The notes beneath the pieces are model-generated. The model saw only the letters and a program-made list of their open reading frames with translations. It ran no database searches and was not told the DNA's origin. This document shows positions 26,248-35,084 of a stretch of 64,000 nt of DNA, one piece after another (within the stretch, counting starts at the first letter, position 1; every line of letters begins with the position of its first letter). A program made the position numbers and the translations under genes. Source of the DNA: Bacillota bacterium (lineage in GTDB: Bacteria; Bacillota; UBA4882; UBA8346); NCBI GenBank assembly GCA_023436305.1, contig JAEZJQ010000108.1, positions 1 through 64,000 on the forward strand, read 5' to 3'.

Positions 26248-27993
26248 TCAGGATGCTGCACTGTCCAAATCAATATTCGCGGGCTTTCCCTTCCGCAAAT
26301 TCGCGACCAGCATCTTGAGTTCCCCGATGGATTTTTCGATCTTATCGGCAATATGAATTGATTCCTTGACATTAAGCTGGTAATCGATGACTTCCAATTC
26401 CATCTTTTTCAATTCGCCCATTTCCTTGAACTCCAGACTGGAGATTTGATTGGCCTCTCTAGTGATTTCACTGTTTTTTATGATGATTTCCTCAAAGACT
26501 TGATTTAATCGCAACAGGTCATTAATACTGGAACGGATTGTATTAAAAGTATTGTTGCAGATATCCATGACCAAACGTTGGAAAGACGCTGATTTTTCAC
26601 TGGTGATGGCCGCTTTCGGCACCAAATCGTTGATAGCGTTCATGCCGCTTTGAAGCTGGGCTACTGCTGAATTAAGATCGGTCGCCGCTTTATGGGAACG
26701 TTCCACCAGTTTCGCGATCTCCCTGGAAACAACTCCAAATCCCAACCCTTTAATACCGGCTCTGGCAGCTTCAATGGCGGTGTTGAAAGCCAGTAATTCC
26801 GCCTGTCCGGCGACCTCATTTAAAATCTTAACCACTTCGAGAATCTTTAAGGAAGTAAAGTTTAGATCCTCAAATAAAGCGCTAATCTCCAAAGCGCAAT
26901 CCTTAAATTGAAAAGGTGTATTTAAAGCCGTTTCCAACTTTGTTTCCATGGTATTTAACAAGTTTTGGATTTGCTCCCCAAAGGTATTTAATTGAAAAGG
27001 AATCCTTTGCAGGGATGAAAGATTGGTAACCAAAAATACAACCTGTTCATTCGCTTTGGCAGTCATGCTCATTTGCTCCGACACATAATTGTGAATGGCA
27101 TTATAAGCCTCATTTATTTGGACTTCCGAGATTTCCTGCATTTTTATACCGGCTACTAAATCCAGGCATTGCTCATCGAGCCTGCGGGCTATATCTTTAA
27201 ATTCGTTGTATATCTTTTCCCAGACTTGTTCCGCTTCTTTTATATAATAGGCCACCGCTCCCATTCCGTCCGTCGAAATACCCACAAGATATAAATTTTT
27301 ATCGGTCTCGTCTTTTTGAAGCTCTTTGACAATCAACCGTACCGGGTTGACCATTGTCTTAATGGAGGTAATCACAACAAAACCGCCCGCGCCAACAGTG
27401 ATAATCAATAACAGCAATATTATTCCAAAAAATATTAGGCTGTTCAAAATTCTGGCCTGGTGGAGCCGGGTTTGTTGTTGAAGCAATTCGTCTTCCACAT
27501 TGATCAACAATCCGAAAAATTTATGGTAAGAGTCTTTAAACTCCACATATTTGGATTGATCGATTTCAAATATACTATAATTAGCATATATATTGGAAAA
27601 TTCTTGATAAGCATCGGACATTAGATTGCCGCTGGGGGCTTCTAATTGCTTCTTCAAGCGGCGCATGGCCTTATTCAAATTATTAAGGCTGTTCTCCATT
27701 TCAATGGTTCTTTCATACCGTACCGCGGCAATGCACCGGTTAAAAAGCGCCGTCGATTGATACTTGATATCACTTATCGCATCCAACTGCCGGTTGATCA
27801 ATTTGGTTTTGTTACTATTAAATTCCTGTTTAAGGTGGTCAAATTGCCAGATGGACATGGAGCCAAGACAGAAAACTCCCAAAATGAAAATGGCAATGGC
27901 CAGATAGATTTTGTACCTGAAACTAAGAAACCCCAGCCAGCTCCCTTTATACGATTTTTCCTCGGGAAAAAAACGCTCAAATACCTTCAACAT
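26248..27993 (-). CDS. Methyl-accepting chemotaxis-like protein
   Basis: 581-residue membrane receptor. TM1 lies at about 29-50 and TM2 near 187-212, bracketing a helical extracellular sensor of about 135 residues. The cytoplasmic part has a degenerate signalling tip (AELLAFNTAIEAARAGIKGLGFGVVSREIAKLVERS) instead of the usual E-rich hairpin, so CheA/CheW coupling may be altered. Start supported by GGAGGAA. It is followed by nothing on its strand before the hydG promoter, and preceded at 25 bases by a paralogue in the same transcript. No che genes are nearby. Confidence 0.85.
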   Translation of the reverse strand: MLKVFERFFPEEKSYKGSWLGFLSFRYKIYLAIAIFILGVFCLGSMSIWQFDHLKQEFNSNKTKLINRQLDAISDIKYQSTALFNRCIAAVRYERTIEMENSLNNLNKAMRRLKKQLEAPSGNLMSDAYQEFSNIYANYSIFEIDQSKYVEFKDSYHKFFGLLINVEDELLQQQTRLHQARILNSLIFFGIILLLLIITVGAGGFVVITSIKTMVNPVRLIVKELQKDETDKNLYLVGISTDGMGAVAYYIKEAEQVWEKIYNEFKDIARRLDEQCLDLVAGIKMQEISEVQINEAYNAIHNYVSEQMSMTAKANEQVVFLVTNLSSLQRIPFQLNTFGEQIQNLLNTMETKLETALNTPFQFKDCALEISALFEDLNFTSLKILEVVKILNEVAGQAELLAFNTAIEAARAGIKGLGFGVVSREIAKLVERSHKAATDLNSAVAQLQSGMNAINDLVPKAAITSEKSASFQRLVMDICNNTFNTIRSSINDLLRLNQVFEEIIIKNSEITREANQISSLEFKEMGELKKMELEVIDYQLNVKESIHIADKIEKSIGELKMLVANLRKGKPANIDLDSAAS

Positions 27994-28018
27994 GGAAATT
28001 CCTCCACCGCTTCAATCA

Positions 28019-29707
28019 TCAGCTTACAATTTCATCCAATTTCCGATTCAAACTATTGAGCAACTCCGTAATTGTATCCAATGAAACAGGGAGTTGATCC
28101 GATTTGCCGACCACATCCAGTGTGGCGGTGACTTTCCCATAATTCACCGGTATTTTCCGATTAAGATCCGCCAATAACATGGCGAAATCTTCAAGGGACT
28201 TTTCCCTGATTTCAAATTGATAGGCCAAATCGCTAAATTCGCGTAAATCATAGAGAATCAATTCTAATTCCCGCCAAAATTCATTCAACTCCGTGCTGAT
28301 GGTTTCAAAATATCTTTTACTCTCCCGGTGTTGCGGGACGATGGCTTCATTGGCACGCACCTCATCCAGCATTCGTTTCTGCACCCGGCCCACTATTTTT
28401 AATAACTCCGGAGGAATAACCCCGATTCGATCCGCCAAAACATCAATCTCAGCCGCGGCAATATCAAAACCGCTTCCCGAAGCCCCTGCTCTAGCGGCTT
28501 CAATAGAGGCGTTCAACGACAAAACCGTTGTCTGTTGGGCGATACTATCAAAAATGGTCACAATTTGCTGAATATTATCGATTATTTTTCGTAATTCCTT
28601 CAGTCCCAAAGTAATTTCCTGCGTATATTCATCACGGGAGTCGATTTCCCGGGTAATTTCCCCAACGTTGACCGGCGATTTTTGAAAAATTTTTCCGGCA
28701 TTCTCAACGGATTGGTGCAATCCGGATGATTCCTGACGGGATTCACTCAGGCTTGAATTTAAACTTTTAATTTGTTCCGCCAATTCCGGGAAAAAATCAA
28801 GGCTATGATAGGAGTCGTTAATGATCTTGCGTAATGCTTCCTTGACATTGAAACAATGTTCATCGTTCCGGTTCACTGATAATTCCAAATCATGAAATGT
28901 GGCCAGCATTTCTTTGGAATGGGTTTGCAGCTTTTCATAACGTTCGCGGACTTGATCAAAGTAGTTTTGCATAACCGTTTTTAAAGTCTGGTATTCGGTA
29001 CCGGGCAGTGTAGCAATCTCTTTCTCAAGAAAGCCCTGGCGGTATTTTAAAGCAATATTTTCAAAATAACGATTGGCGTATTGATGCTCCGTGGTAATCA
29101 ATACGACCACAATTATCCAATACACCAAACCTACACCGGCTAAAATCATCGATAAGGCTAAGAGGACGATAAACAGGTTAAAACTAACATCCCCGGCTCT
29201 TGATCGCCGGTTCGTTTGCTCAAGTTTCGTCAGAAGACCGCATAACCCGGAAACTTCACCCCGAATGATCTGATATTTATCATAAGTTACAGTTCCTTCA
29301 AGCGCTTCGGACAGTCTTGACAACCGTTGCTCCATGCTTTGATGAGTTTCGCCGGCCAGTGTAGGGGTTATCTTTTGAAGTTTTTGTTTTACTTCATTCA
29401 GCAGCTTTTGATGCGAAGGGTTTCCAATCCGGGAATATTTTTCATTACCGATAATCTGAAGCTGAACTATCTTGACCTTAAGCTGAGTGATTATTCGATT
29501 CTCCTGATTGGGCCTGATAATCCCGCGCCCGATGGTAACATTCATCGCCATCAGCAAGGAAAATCCTAAAACAACCTGGAGGATGATGAGCGCCGCAAAC
29601 CCTTCGAAAACAATCATGAATTGGTTGATGGTCGAAAATTGGCCCAGCCATTCTTTCATGTTTTGTGGTCTGAGTAATTTGAAGATTTTCGTAAGTGAAG
29701 CGAACAT
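28019..29707 (-). CDS. Second methyl-accepting chemotaxis-like protein, divergent
   Basis: 562-residue paralogue-type receptor. A hydrophobic segment (MIVFEGFAALIILQVVLGFSLLMAM) near the N terminus and another near 180-206 flank a helical sensor. The tip region reads LSLNASIEAARAGASGSGFDIAAAEIDVLADRI, clearly MCP-like but with non-consensus residues after it. The start at 29707 (MFASLT) follows GGAGGAG, so the longer frame to 29740 is rejected. It sits 25 bases upstream of the first receptor, so they may act as a pair. Confidence 0.82.
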   Translation of the reverse strand: MFASLTKIFKLLRPQNMKEWLGQFSTINQFMIVFEGFAALIILQVVLGFSLLMAMNVTIGRGIIRPNQENRIITQLKVKIVQLQIIGNEKYSRIGNPSHQKLLNEVKQKLQKITPTLAGETHQSMEQRLSRLSEALEGTVTYDKYQIIRGEVSGLCGLLTKLEQTNRRSRAGDVSFNLFIVLLALSMILAGVGLVYWIIVVVLITTEHQYANRYFENIALKYRQGFLEKEIATLPGTEYQTLKTVMQNYFDQVRERYEKLQTHSKEMLATFHDLELSVNRNDEHCFNVKEALRKIINDSYHSLDFFPELAEQIKSLNSSLSESRQESSGLHQSVENAGKIFQKSPVNVGEITREIDSRDEYTQEITLGLKELRKIIDNIQQIVTIFDSIAQQTTVLSLNASIEAARAGASGSGFDIAAAEIDVLADRIGVIPPELLKIVGRVQKRMLDEVRANEAIVPQHRESKRYFETISTELNEFWRELELILYDLREFSDLAYQFEIREKSLEDFAMLLADLNRKIPVNYGKVTATLDVVGKSDQLPVSLDTITELLNSLNRKLDEIVS

Positions 29708-29863
29708 TAACCGCTCTCCTCCTCGCGGACTAAAAAACAATTTTAGTTTTACGATTGTTTAAAAATACATTATGTTGTGCATTAATGCCGCACATTTTTT
29801 ACTATGCAATATGCAAACTGTATTACGCAAAGCGCATTACTATTTGTTTCGGCATAAATAAAA

Positions 29864-29937
29864 AACTTCATAAGGTTTTTTTAATCGTCACCTCGCCAAT
29901 CTCTTCTTGCCAAGGATTAAAATCACCTTATGAAGTT
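29864..29937. repeat. 74-bp imperfect palindrome in the receptor upstream region
   Basis: AACTTCATAAGGT (29864-29876) and ACCTTATGAAGTT (29925-29937) are perfect 13-bp inverted arms. Inside them TTTTAATC and GATTAAAA also pair, leaving a loop with two GCCAA words. It could be a strong RNA hairpin or a miniature element. The surrounding gap (29708-30052) also holds CGATTTTC-GTC-GAAAATCG but no gene. Confidence 0.55.
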
Positions 29938-30052
29938 CCCTAATTTCAATCGAATGCCCCACGCGCGATTTTCGTCGAAAATCGAACGCCTTTTCGTCAA
30001 ACGTCACAAATAAACAAGGTTGAGTTCGACTTTATATTGACTAGCTTTCGAC

Positions 30053-30484
30053 TTAAAACGAGTATATCTCTTGCCCCGTCATTAACTTGATATTCGATTC
30101 CCGCAAAAGGGTGATAGCCCGGTCAATATCTTCGACCCGGAAAACGACGATGGCGTTTTCGCTGGATTTCCCCACAAAAGCATACATGTACTCAATGTTA
30201 ATCTTGCATTTTTCTAAAGTCTCCAGAATTCTGGCCAATCCTCCGGGTTGATCGGGGACTTGTACCGCGATAATGTCGGTTTCGCTGACGGTAAACTCAT
30301 TGCTTTTCAGAATTTTAATGGCCTTTTCCGGATCATTCACAATCAAACGGAGGATTCCGAAATCAGTAGTATCGGCAATGGAAAGCGCCCGAATATTGAT
30401 GTTGTTTTCTCCCAGGATCTTGGTAACCATTGCCAGGCGCCCTGATTTGTTTTCCAAAAAAATGGAGATCTGTTTAACCTTCAT
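30053..30484 (-). CDS. Tandem ACT domain protein (amino-acid binding)
   Basis: 143-residue protein of two ACT domains: KQISIFLENKSGRLAMVTKILGENNINIRALSIADT (1-70), then IIAVQVPDQPGGLARILETLEKCKINIEYMYAF (72-143). Such proteins accompany phenylacetate/arylacetate-CoA ligases and probably sense an aromatic amino acid. The start at 30484 (MKVKQ) is chosen because GGAGGGAAAGG lies upstream. The longer frame reads into a direct repeat. It lies downstream of paaK under the same T-box, although the intervening 184 bases leave room for another promoter. Confidence 0.87.
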   Translation of the reverse strand: MKVKQISIFLENKSGRLAMVTKILGENNINIRALSIADTTDFGILRLIVNDPEKAIKILKSNEFTVSETDIIAVQVPDQPGGLARILETLEKCKINIEYMYAFVGKSSENAIVVFRVEDIDRAITLLRESNIKLMTGQEIYSF

Positions 30485-30514
30485 TACCTTTCCCTCCAGT
30501 CGTTTATCATCAAG

Positions 30515-30614
30515 CACGAATTTAGGTTCATTTTCAATCCAGATAATAGTACCAATATATCGCGTAAACACGAATCAGGTTCATTTTCAATCTGGATAAT
30601 AGTACCAATATATC
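30515..30614. repeat. Tandem direct repeat upstream of the ACT gene
   Basis: Two copies of about 46 bases (30515-30561 and 30569-30614, offset 54) differ at only a few positions; both contain TTCATTTTCAATC and GATAATAGTACCAATATATC. The duplication lies between paaK and the ACT gene and may have doubled a regulatory site. Confidence 0.85.
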
Positions 30615-30668
30615 TGTTACATAATATATTCGCCGGTAAAAACAATTTCCCTGCGTTATCTCCACTTC

Positions 30669-31976
30669 TTATCCGGAATAAACATCCCGGCGGTCAACCA
30701 CCCGTTTGGCTTTTCCTTCACTCCGGGCAATCGTTTTCGGCTCCACCAGTTTGACCCGAGCGGAGATACCCAAGGCACTCAAGATTTCACGTTTGATTTT
30801 CGCTTCCAGTTCCTCTAATTTTCTGACCTCATCCGAGAATATTTTATCGGAAATTTCCACCCAGATCTCCAGATCATCAAGGTTTCCATCTCGGTCAACG
30901 ATAAGCTGATAATGAGGTTCGGTATCCCCAATCTCCAGTAATACGCTTTCGATTTGAGAGGGGAAGACATTGACCCCGCGGATAATCAACATATCGTCGG
31001 TCCGGCCCATAACCCGGTTCATGCGGTAGTGGGTCCGGCCGCAGGAACAGATTTCGGGATATAAAATACTGATATCCCGGGTTCGGTAGCGGATCAGCGG
31101 TAATGCTTCCTTCGTGATACAAGTAAAGACCAACTCGCCTTTTTGGCCGTAAGGCAATACTTCCCCAGTATTAGGATCGATGACTTCCACCATAAAGTGG
31201 TCTTCCCAGACATGCAAACCTTCATGGGCGGAACATTCACTGGATACTCCGGGGCCGATGATCTCGCTTAAGCCGTAAATATCGTAGGCTTTTATACCCA
31301 TTTTCTCTTCAATTTCCTGCCGCATATTATTTGACCAAGGTTCCGCGCCAAAGAATCCCACTCTTAAAGGAAGTTTCGGGATATCAATCCCTTCCTCGGT
31401 CGCGGTTTCGGTGAAAAACAACGCGTAAGACGGAGTACAAGCAAGGGCGGTAACTTTAAAATCAACCATCACTTGCAACTGGCGTTTGGTATTACCTCCG
31501 GAGATGGGGACCACGGTGGCTCCGACTCTTTCCGCTCCGTAATGGGCTCCCAAACCGCCGGTAAACAAGCCGTAACCATAAGCAACCTGTACAATATCCC
31601 GTTGAGTTACCTCGCCACAGCCGAAAGTACGGGCCATTACTTCGGACCAAACGGTGATATCGTTGCGGGTATATCCCACCACCGTCATCTTGCCTGTAGT
31701 TCCCGACGAAGCATGAACCCGAACTACTTCGTCCTGGGGAACGGCGAACAGGCCGAAGGGATAATTGTCACGCAAGTCCTGTTTGGTGGTGAAAGGCAAC
31801 CGCTGTAAATCCTTTACACTTTTGATATCCTCCGGCTTAATCTTGGCCTCGTCAAATTTTTGGCGGTAAAACGGCACGTTTTGATACACTCTTTCCGCCG
31901 TCTTCCGCAGCCTTTCCACCTGCAACTTCTCCAGTTCCGGGCGGGGCATGGTCTCCAATTCACGATTCCACATCAT
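30669..31976 (-). CDS. paaK: Phenylacetate-CoA ligase
   Basis: AMP-forming ligase that activates phenylacetate or related arylacetates with CoA, 435 residues. The P-loop (HASSGTTGKMTVVGYT) lies near 88-103. DIYGLSEIIGPGVSSEC near 230 and the A8 hinge (YRTRDISILYPEICSCGRTHYRMNRVMGRTDDMLIIRGVNVFP) are diagnostic. The start follows AAGGAGG. It stands behind a T-box with a Phe specifier and ahead of a tandem ACT protein. In anaerobes this enzyme can work with indolepyruvate/arylpyruvate ferredoxin oxidoreductase in either direction. Confidence 0.93.
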   Translation of the reverse strand: MMWNRELETMPRPELEKLQVERLRKTAERVYQNVPFYRQKFDEAKIKPEDIKSVKDLQRLPFTTKQDLRDNYPFGLFAVPQDEVVRVHASSGTTGKMTVVGYTRNDITVWSEVMARTFGCGEVTQRDIVQVAYGYGLFTGGLGAHYGAERVGATVVPISGGNTKRQLQVMVDFKVTALACTPSYALFFTETATEEGIDIPKLPLRVGFFGAEPWSNNMRQEIEEKMGIKAYDIYGLSEIIGPGVSSECSAHEGLHVWEDHFMVEVIDPNTGEVLPYGQKGELVFTCITKEALPLIRYRTRDISILYPEICSCGRTHYRMNRVMGRTDDMLIIRGVNVFPSQIESVLLEIGDTEPHYQLIVDRDGNLDDLEIWVEISDKIFSDEVRKLEELEAKIKREILSALGISARVKLVEPKTIARSEGKAKRVVDRRDVYSG

Positions 31977-32027
31977 ACATTCCTCCTTTACTAAATTGCT
32001 CCATATAACAAAACTTTAAAAAGACCC

Positions 32028-32370
32028 AAAATAAAAAACCTTCCATCTCCCAAGGAGACGAAAGGCTACTTTCGTGGTACCACTCCAATTTGACCTAACG
32101 CTTTAGCGTTACGCTAATGCGTTAGCGACGCATCCGCTAACGCTTACGCGCTTAGAGTCCAACTTTGCTCAGCCACAACCTTCGCACGGGCGATGTTAGG
32201 ACTGCTCCGCTGTTAACGGGGGAAGAATCCGGCCCAGTCTAGTACCTTAAATCTTCCATAAAGGATTCAACCGGCAACTCCAAGGCGAACTTCAAGACCT
32301 ATCGGAAACCCCCTTGCACCATTCGGGGCTCGCTAATTACCAAATCAGTCCCTACTTTTCCTTTTCATCG
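32028..32370 (-). ncRNA. T-box leader with Phe (UUC) specifier upstream of paaK
   Basis: The minus strand carries the T-box motif (GGAGTGGTACCACGAA, 32086-32071). A fully paired 12-bp terminator follows (CCTTTCGTCTCC with GGAGATGGAAGG), then TTTTTTATTTT. Stem I starts at 32369 (GATGAAAAGG) with the AGUAG motif, AGCGA bulge and GGUGCAA loop. The specifier strand reads GAA-G-UUC-G just before CCUU, which pairs with AAGG: codon UUC, phenylalanine. Between stem III and the antiterminator is an extra block of about 60 bases made of TTAGCG/CGCTAA repeats. Confidence 0.93.
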
Positions 32371-32412
32371 TTTTTATAAATTATGGTTCATGCTGACATC
32401 ATGATTAGAAAA

Positions 32413-32441
32413 ATTATAACATGCGCAGAAATAAAAGACAA
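32413..32441 (-). promoter_or_regulatory. Promoter of the paaK T-box transcript
   Basis: TTGTCT (32441-32436), 17-base spacer, perfect TATAAT (32418-32413) on the minus strand. The remainder of the gap up to 32599 shows no gene; a CCGGC/GCCGG hairpin with T6 near 32477-32526 is too weak to call. Confidence 0.6.
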
Positions 32442-32599
32442 TATCAAATGATTTCATGAAAATTAACTTTGGATTATCCCCGGCGGGGGGCCAATGGGTT
32501 CCAGCAAAAGTTGCCGGTGATTTTTTATAGTTCAGCAGGAAAGACTCCATCGACCGCGAAATATATTACAATTTACCAAATATAATTGGGAGACACACC

Positions 32600-33124
32600 A
32601 TGTTTTGGTTCAACTTACTTGTAAAAATCGTCAAAGTACTCCATTCCGATGAAAGTCCCCAGGCACTGGCCTTCGGGTTTGCCTTGGGTTCGATTATCGG
32701 ATTGACGCCTTTATTGTCCGCCCATAATTTAATCATCTTTGTCCTGATTTTGTTGCTCAATGTAAGTATCTCGGCAGCGCTCTTTGGTATTTTTTTATTT
32801 AGCGCTTTCGCCTATTTTTTTGATCCCCTGTTTCATTCCTTCGGATATTTTCTACTGGTCAATCTGGAATTTTTAAAGCCCCTCTGGACTTATCTTTACA
32901 ATATTCCGGTAGCGCCTTTATTCCGGTTCAATAACACCGTAGTCCTGGGTAGCCTAATCTCCTCCCTGATTACATTCCTGCCGGTTTACTTCGGGTTTCA
33001 AAAAGCGGTAAATTTGTATAAGCTCCATTTCCGAGAAAAGGTTGAGAAGTTTAAGATCATCAAAATGATTAAAGCCAACGGTATCTATCAACTTTATCAC
33101 AAAATCCGATCAATAGGAGTCTGA
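32600..33124 (+). CDS. TIGR03546/DUF2062-like membrane protein
   Basis: 174-residue inner-membrane protein with about four hydrophobic segments (IIGLTPLLSAHNLIIFVLILLLN, ISAALFGIFLFSAFAYFF). It begins MFWFNLLVKIVKVLHSDESPQALAFGFALGSIIGL, the TIGR03546 hallmark. The family occurs next to TIGR03545 in many diderm bacteria, as here (2-base gap to the next gene). Function unknown; an envelope or lipid-trafficking role is plausible from the partner. Confidence 0.8.
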   Translation: MFWFNLLVKIVKVLHSDESPQALAFGFALGSIIGLTPLLSAHNLIIFVLILLLNVSISAALFGIFLFSAFAYFFDPLFHSFGYFLLVNLEFLKPLWTYLYNIPVAPLFRFNNTVVLGSLISSLITFLPVYFGFQKAVNLYKLHFREKVEKFKIIKMIKANGIYQLYHKIRSIGV

Positions 33125-33126
33125 GG

Positions 33127-35034
33127 ATGCGCTGGAAAGCACTCTATATCGTGATACCCTTCCTATTATTGTTGGGAATTGGTTACTATTTCTTTTTCGA
33201 CCGTATTTTGGAAAACAGTATTGAAGGTTCTCTGGAAACGATTATCGGCTCCAAAGTGGAAGTCGATAAACTGCATTTCAGCATCACCACGCCTTCCATT
33301 TCCATCCGGAGGCTACAAATCGCCAATCCCCGGAACACCTGGCGCAACCTGATTGAAACGGGGGATATGCAGTTTAAACTTGCCTGGGAACCTCTGTTTT
33401 CGGGCAAATTCGTGATTGAAAAAATCGTATTATCCGAATTGATGATGGATACTCCCCGAAAAACGGACGGTAAATTAATCCGTCCGCCCTTGCCGGGACC
33501 TTTCGGAAAAGCCCAGACCAAATTGAACCAATCCTTTGCCGATATTCCTCTATTGAATAGCAATATTATGCAAGATGAAATCAGCCAAAACAAGGATAAA
33601 TTATTGGCCGGTTATCAATTTCAAACCCATGTGGATGCCGAATCCATCAAAACCCAAATGGCGGAATCCTCCAAAGCGTGGAATCAAAATTTGGAGAAGC
33701 TTCAACAGACCAGACTCAAGCTGGAAACAATTGATCGCCAACTGAAAGAAATTAACGTCAATCATTTGAAAACCTTACCGGATCTTAACAACGCCCTTTC
33801 TTCCATAAACAATCTCAATCAGTCAATCACGGCAATCCGGACGGATATCGACACAACCCGAACTGGACTTCAAAGTGAATTGAACGCCGTGACCCTTGAG
33901 ATTAAACAGTTGGCTACCACCGCGGAACAGGATTACCATTCTTTATTGAAATTGGCGAAAATACCCGATTTTAAAAGCATTAACTTTACCGAAATTTTAT
34001 TGGGCAAATCCCTGCTCAACCAGTCGGCGCAAGTTATCGATCTGGTGGATAAAATTCAGGTCTTTATCCCACCGTCCGCCAATAACCCGCCTAAAAAGAA
34101 ACAGCCCCGGGGCGGCCAGGATATTATCTTTCCAGGCCGGAGGACCTACCCCAATTTTCTGATCAAATATATCGGAATCTCCGCCCGGGAAAATCAGTCC
34201 CCCCGGACCGGCGGTTTTTATGCCCGGGGAACCGCCACCGGAATCACCAGCGATCCGCCTATTTACGGACAGCCGTTGATGATTAATTTATACGGAAAAG
34301 CGGCGGGAAATTTGTATTTAACCTTGCAAGGGAAACTGGATCATATTACGGAACGGATTGATGATAGTTTCAGTTTGGAGATTGGGAATCTCACCATACC
34401 CGATCTGCATATTGGAGAACAACCGTATCTTCCGGAAAGTATCACCGTAGGCAAAACGGCTATCCGTTCCAATTTGCAGATTGCATCCAATGAGTTCATT
34501 CTGGATCTGGCCATTGAAGGCAAAAATGTGGCCTGGAATTTCGGGGCCAACCAGGTGACGGCTACTAGCGGGACAACCGGGGATTTAATCAAGGATATTA
34601 TCCACGAAACGTTGGCCCGTATGGACCAGATAACTATCAACTACCGGCTGTTCGGCCGTGAACACCAACTGGCAATGAATATCTCTTCCGAGCTTGATCA
34701 ATTGTTCAATGAACGGTTGAATCAAGTCATTAATGAAAAGTTTGCCAAATTGAAACAAGAGATCCAAACCCAAGTGGAGCAACAATTACGGGAGAAACAA
34801 CGCGAACTGGAAAAAATCAGGGACGACTATCAGCAGCAATTGACCGCCAAGGTTCAAGAATTACAAACCCTGATCGAACAGGAAAGAAAAACTGCGGAAG
34901 CTCAAACAAAAGCTCTGGAACAGCGAATCAAGAATGAATTAAGCCAAAAATTAAACAAAGAAACGGATAAAACCAAAAAGGATTTGGAGGATCAACTAAA
35001 CAAACTCAAAAGCCAACTCCCCAAAACCCTATAA
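33127..35034 (+). CDS. TIGR03545 family envelope protein (AsmA-like)
   Basis: 635-residue protein with one N-terminal transmembrane anchor (LYIVIPFLLLLGIGYYFFF). A beta-rich region resembles AsmA-type repeats (VEVDKLHFSITTPSISIRRLQIANP). A coiled coil runs over about 170-280, and there is a long charged C-terminal coiled coil (about 535-635, rich in K, E, Q). It is translationally paired with the TIGR03546 gene. Known mostly from Gram-negative-type bacteria, so it supports a two-membrane envelope. Lipid transfer between membranes is an inference from AsmA relatives. Confidence 0.8.
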   Translation: MRWKALYIVIPFLLLLGIGYYFFFDRILENSIEGSLETIIGSKVEVDKLHFSITTPSISIRRLQIANPRNTWRNLIETGDMQFKLAWEPLFSGKFVIEKIVLSELMMDTPRKTDGKLIRPPLPGPFGKAQTKLNQSFADIPLLNSNIMQDEISQNKDKLLAGYQFQTHVDAESIKTQMAESSKAWNQNLEKLQQTRLKLETIDRQLKEINVNHLKTLPDLNNALSSINNLNQSITAIRTDIDTTRTGLQSELNAVTLEIKQLATTAEQDYHSLLKLAKIPDFKSINFTEILLGKSLLNQSAQVIDLVDKIQVFIPPSANNPPKKKQPRGGQDIIFPGRRTYPNFLIKYIGISARENQSPRTGGFYARGTATGITSDPPIYGQPLMINLYGKAAGNLYLTLQGKLDHITERIDDSFSLEIGNLTIPDLHIGEQPYLPESITVGKTAIRSNLQIASNEFILDLAIEGKNVAWNFGANQVTATSGTTGDLIKDIIHETLARMDQITINYRLFGREHQLAMNISSELDQLFNERLNQVINEKFAKLKQEIQTQVEQQLREKQRELEKIRDDYQQQLTAKVQELQTLIEQERKTAEAQTKALEQRIKNELSQKLNKETDKTKKDLEDQLNKLKSQLPKTL

Positions 35035-35084
35035 TAGTTTTTGACTTGCAACTGTTATACCCAATTTGTTTCCCGGCGCGGCCT

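Noticed and set aside
32477..32533. Possible terminator (CCGGC/GCCGG then T6) on the plus strand
   Set aside because: No plus-strand gene precedes it and the stem is short with a long loop.
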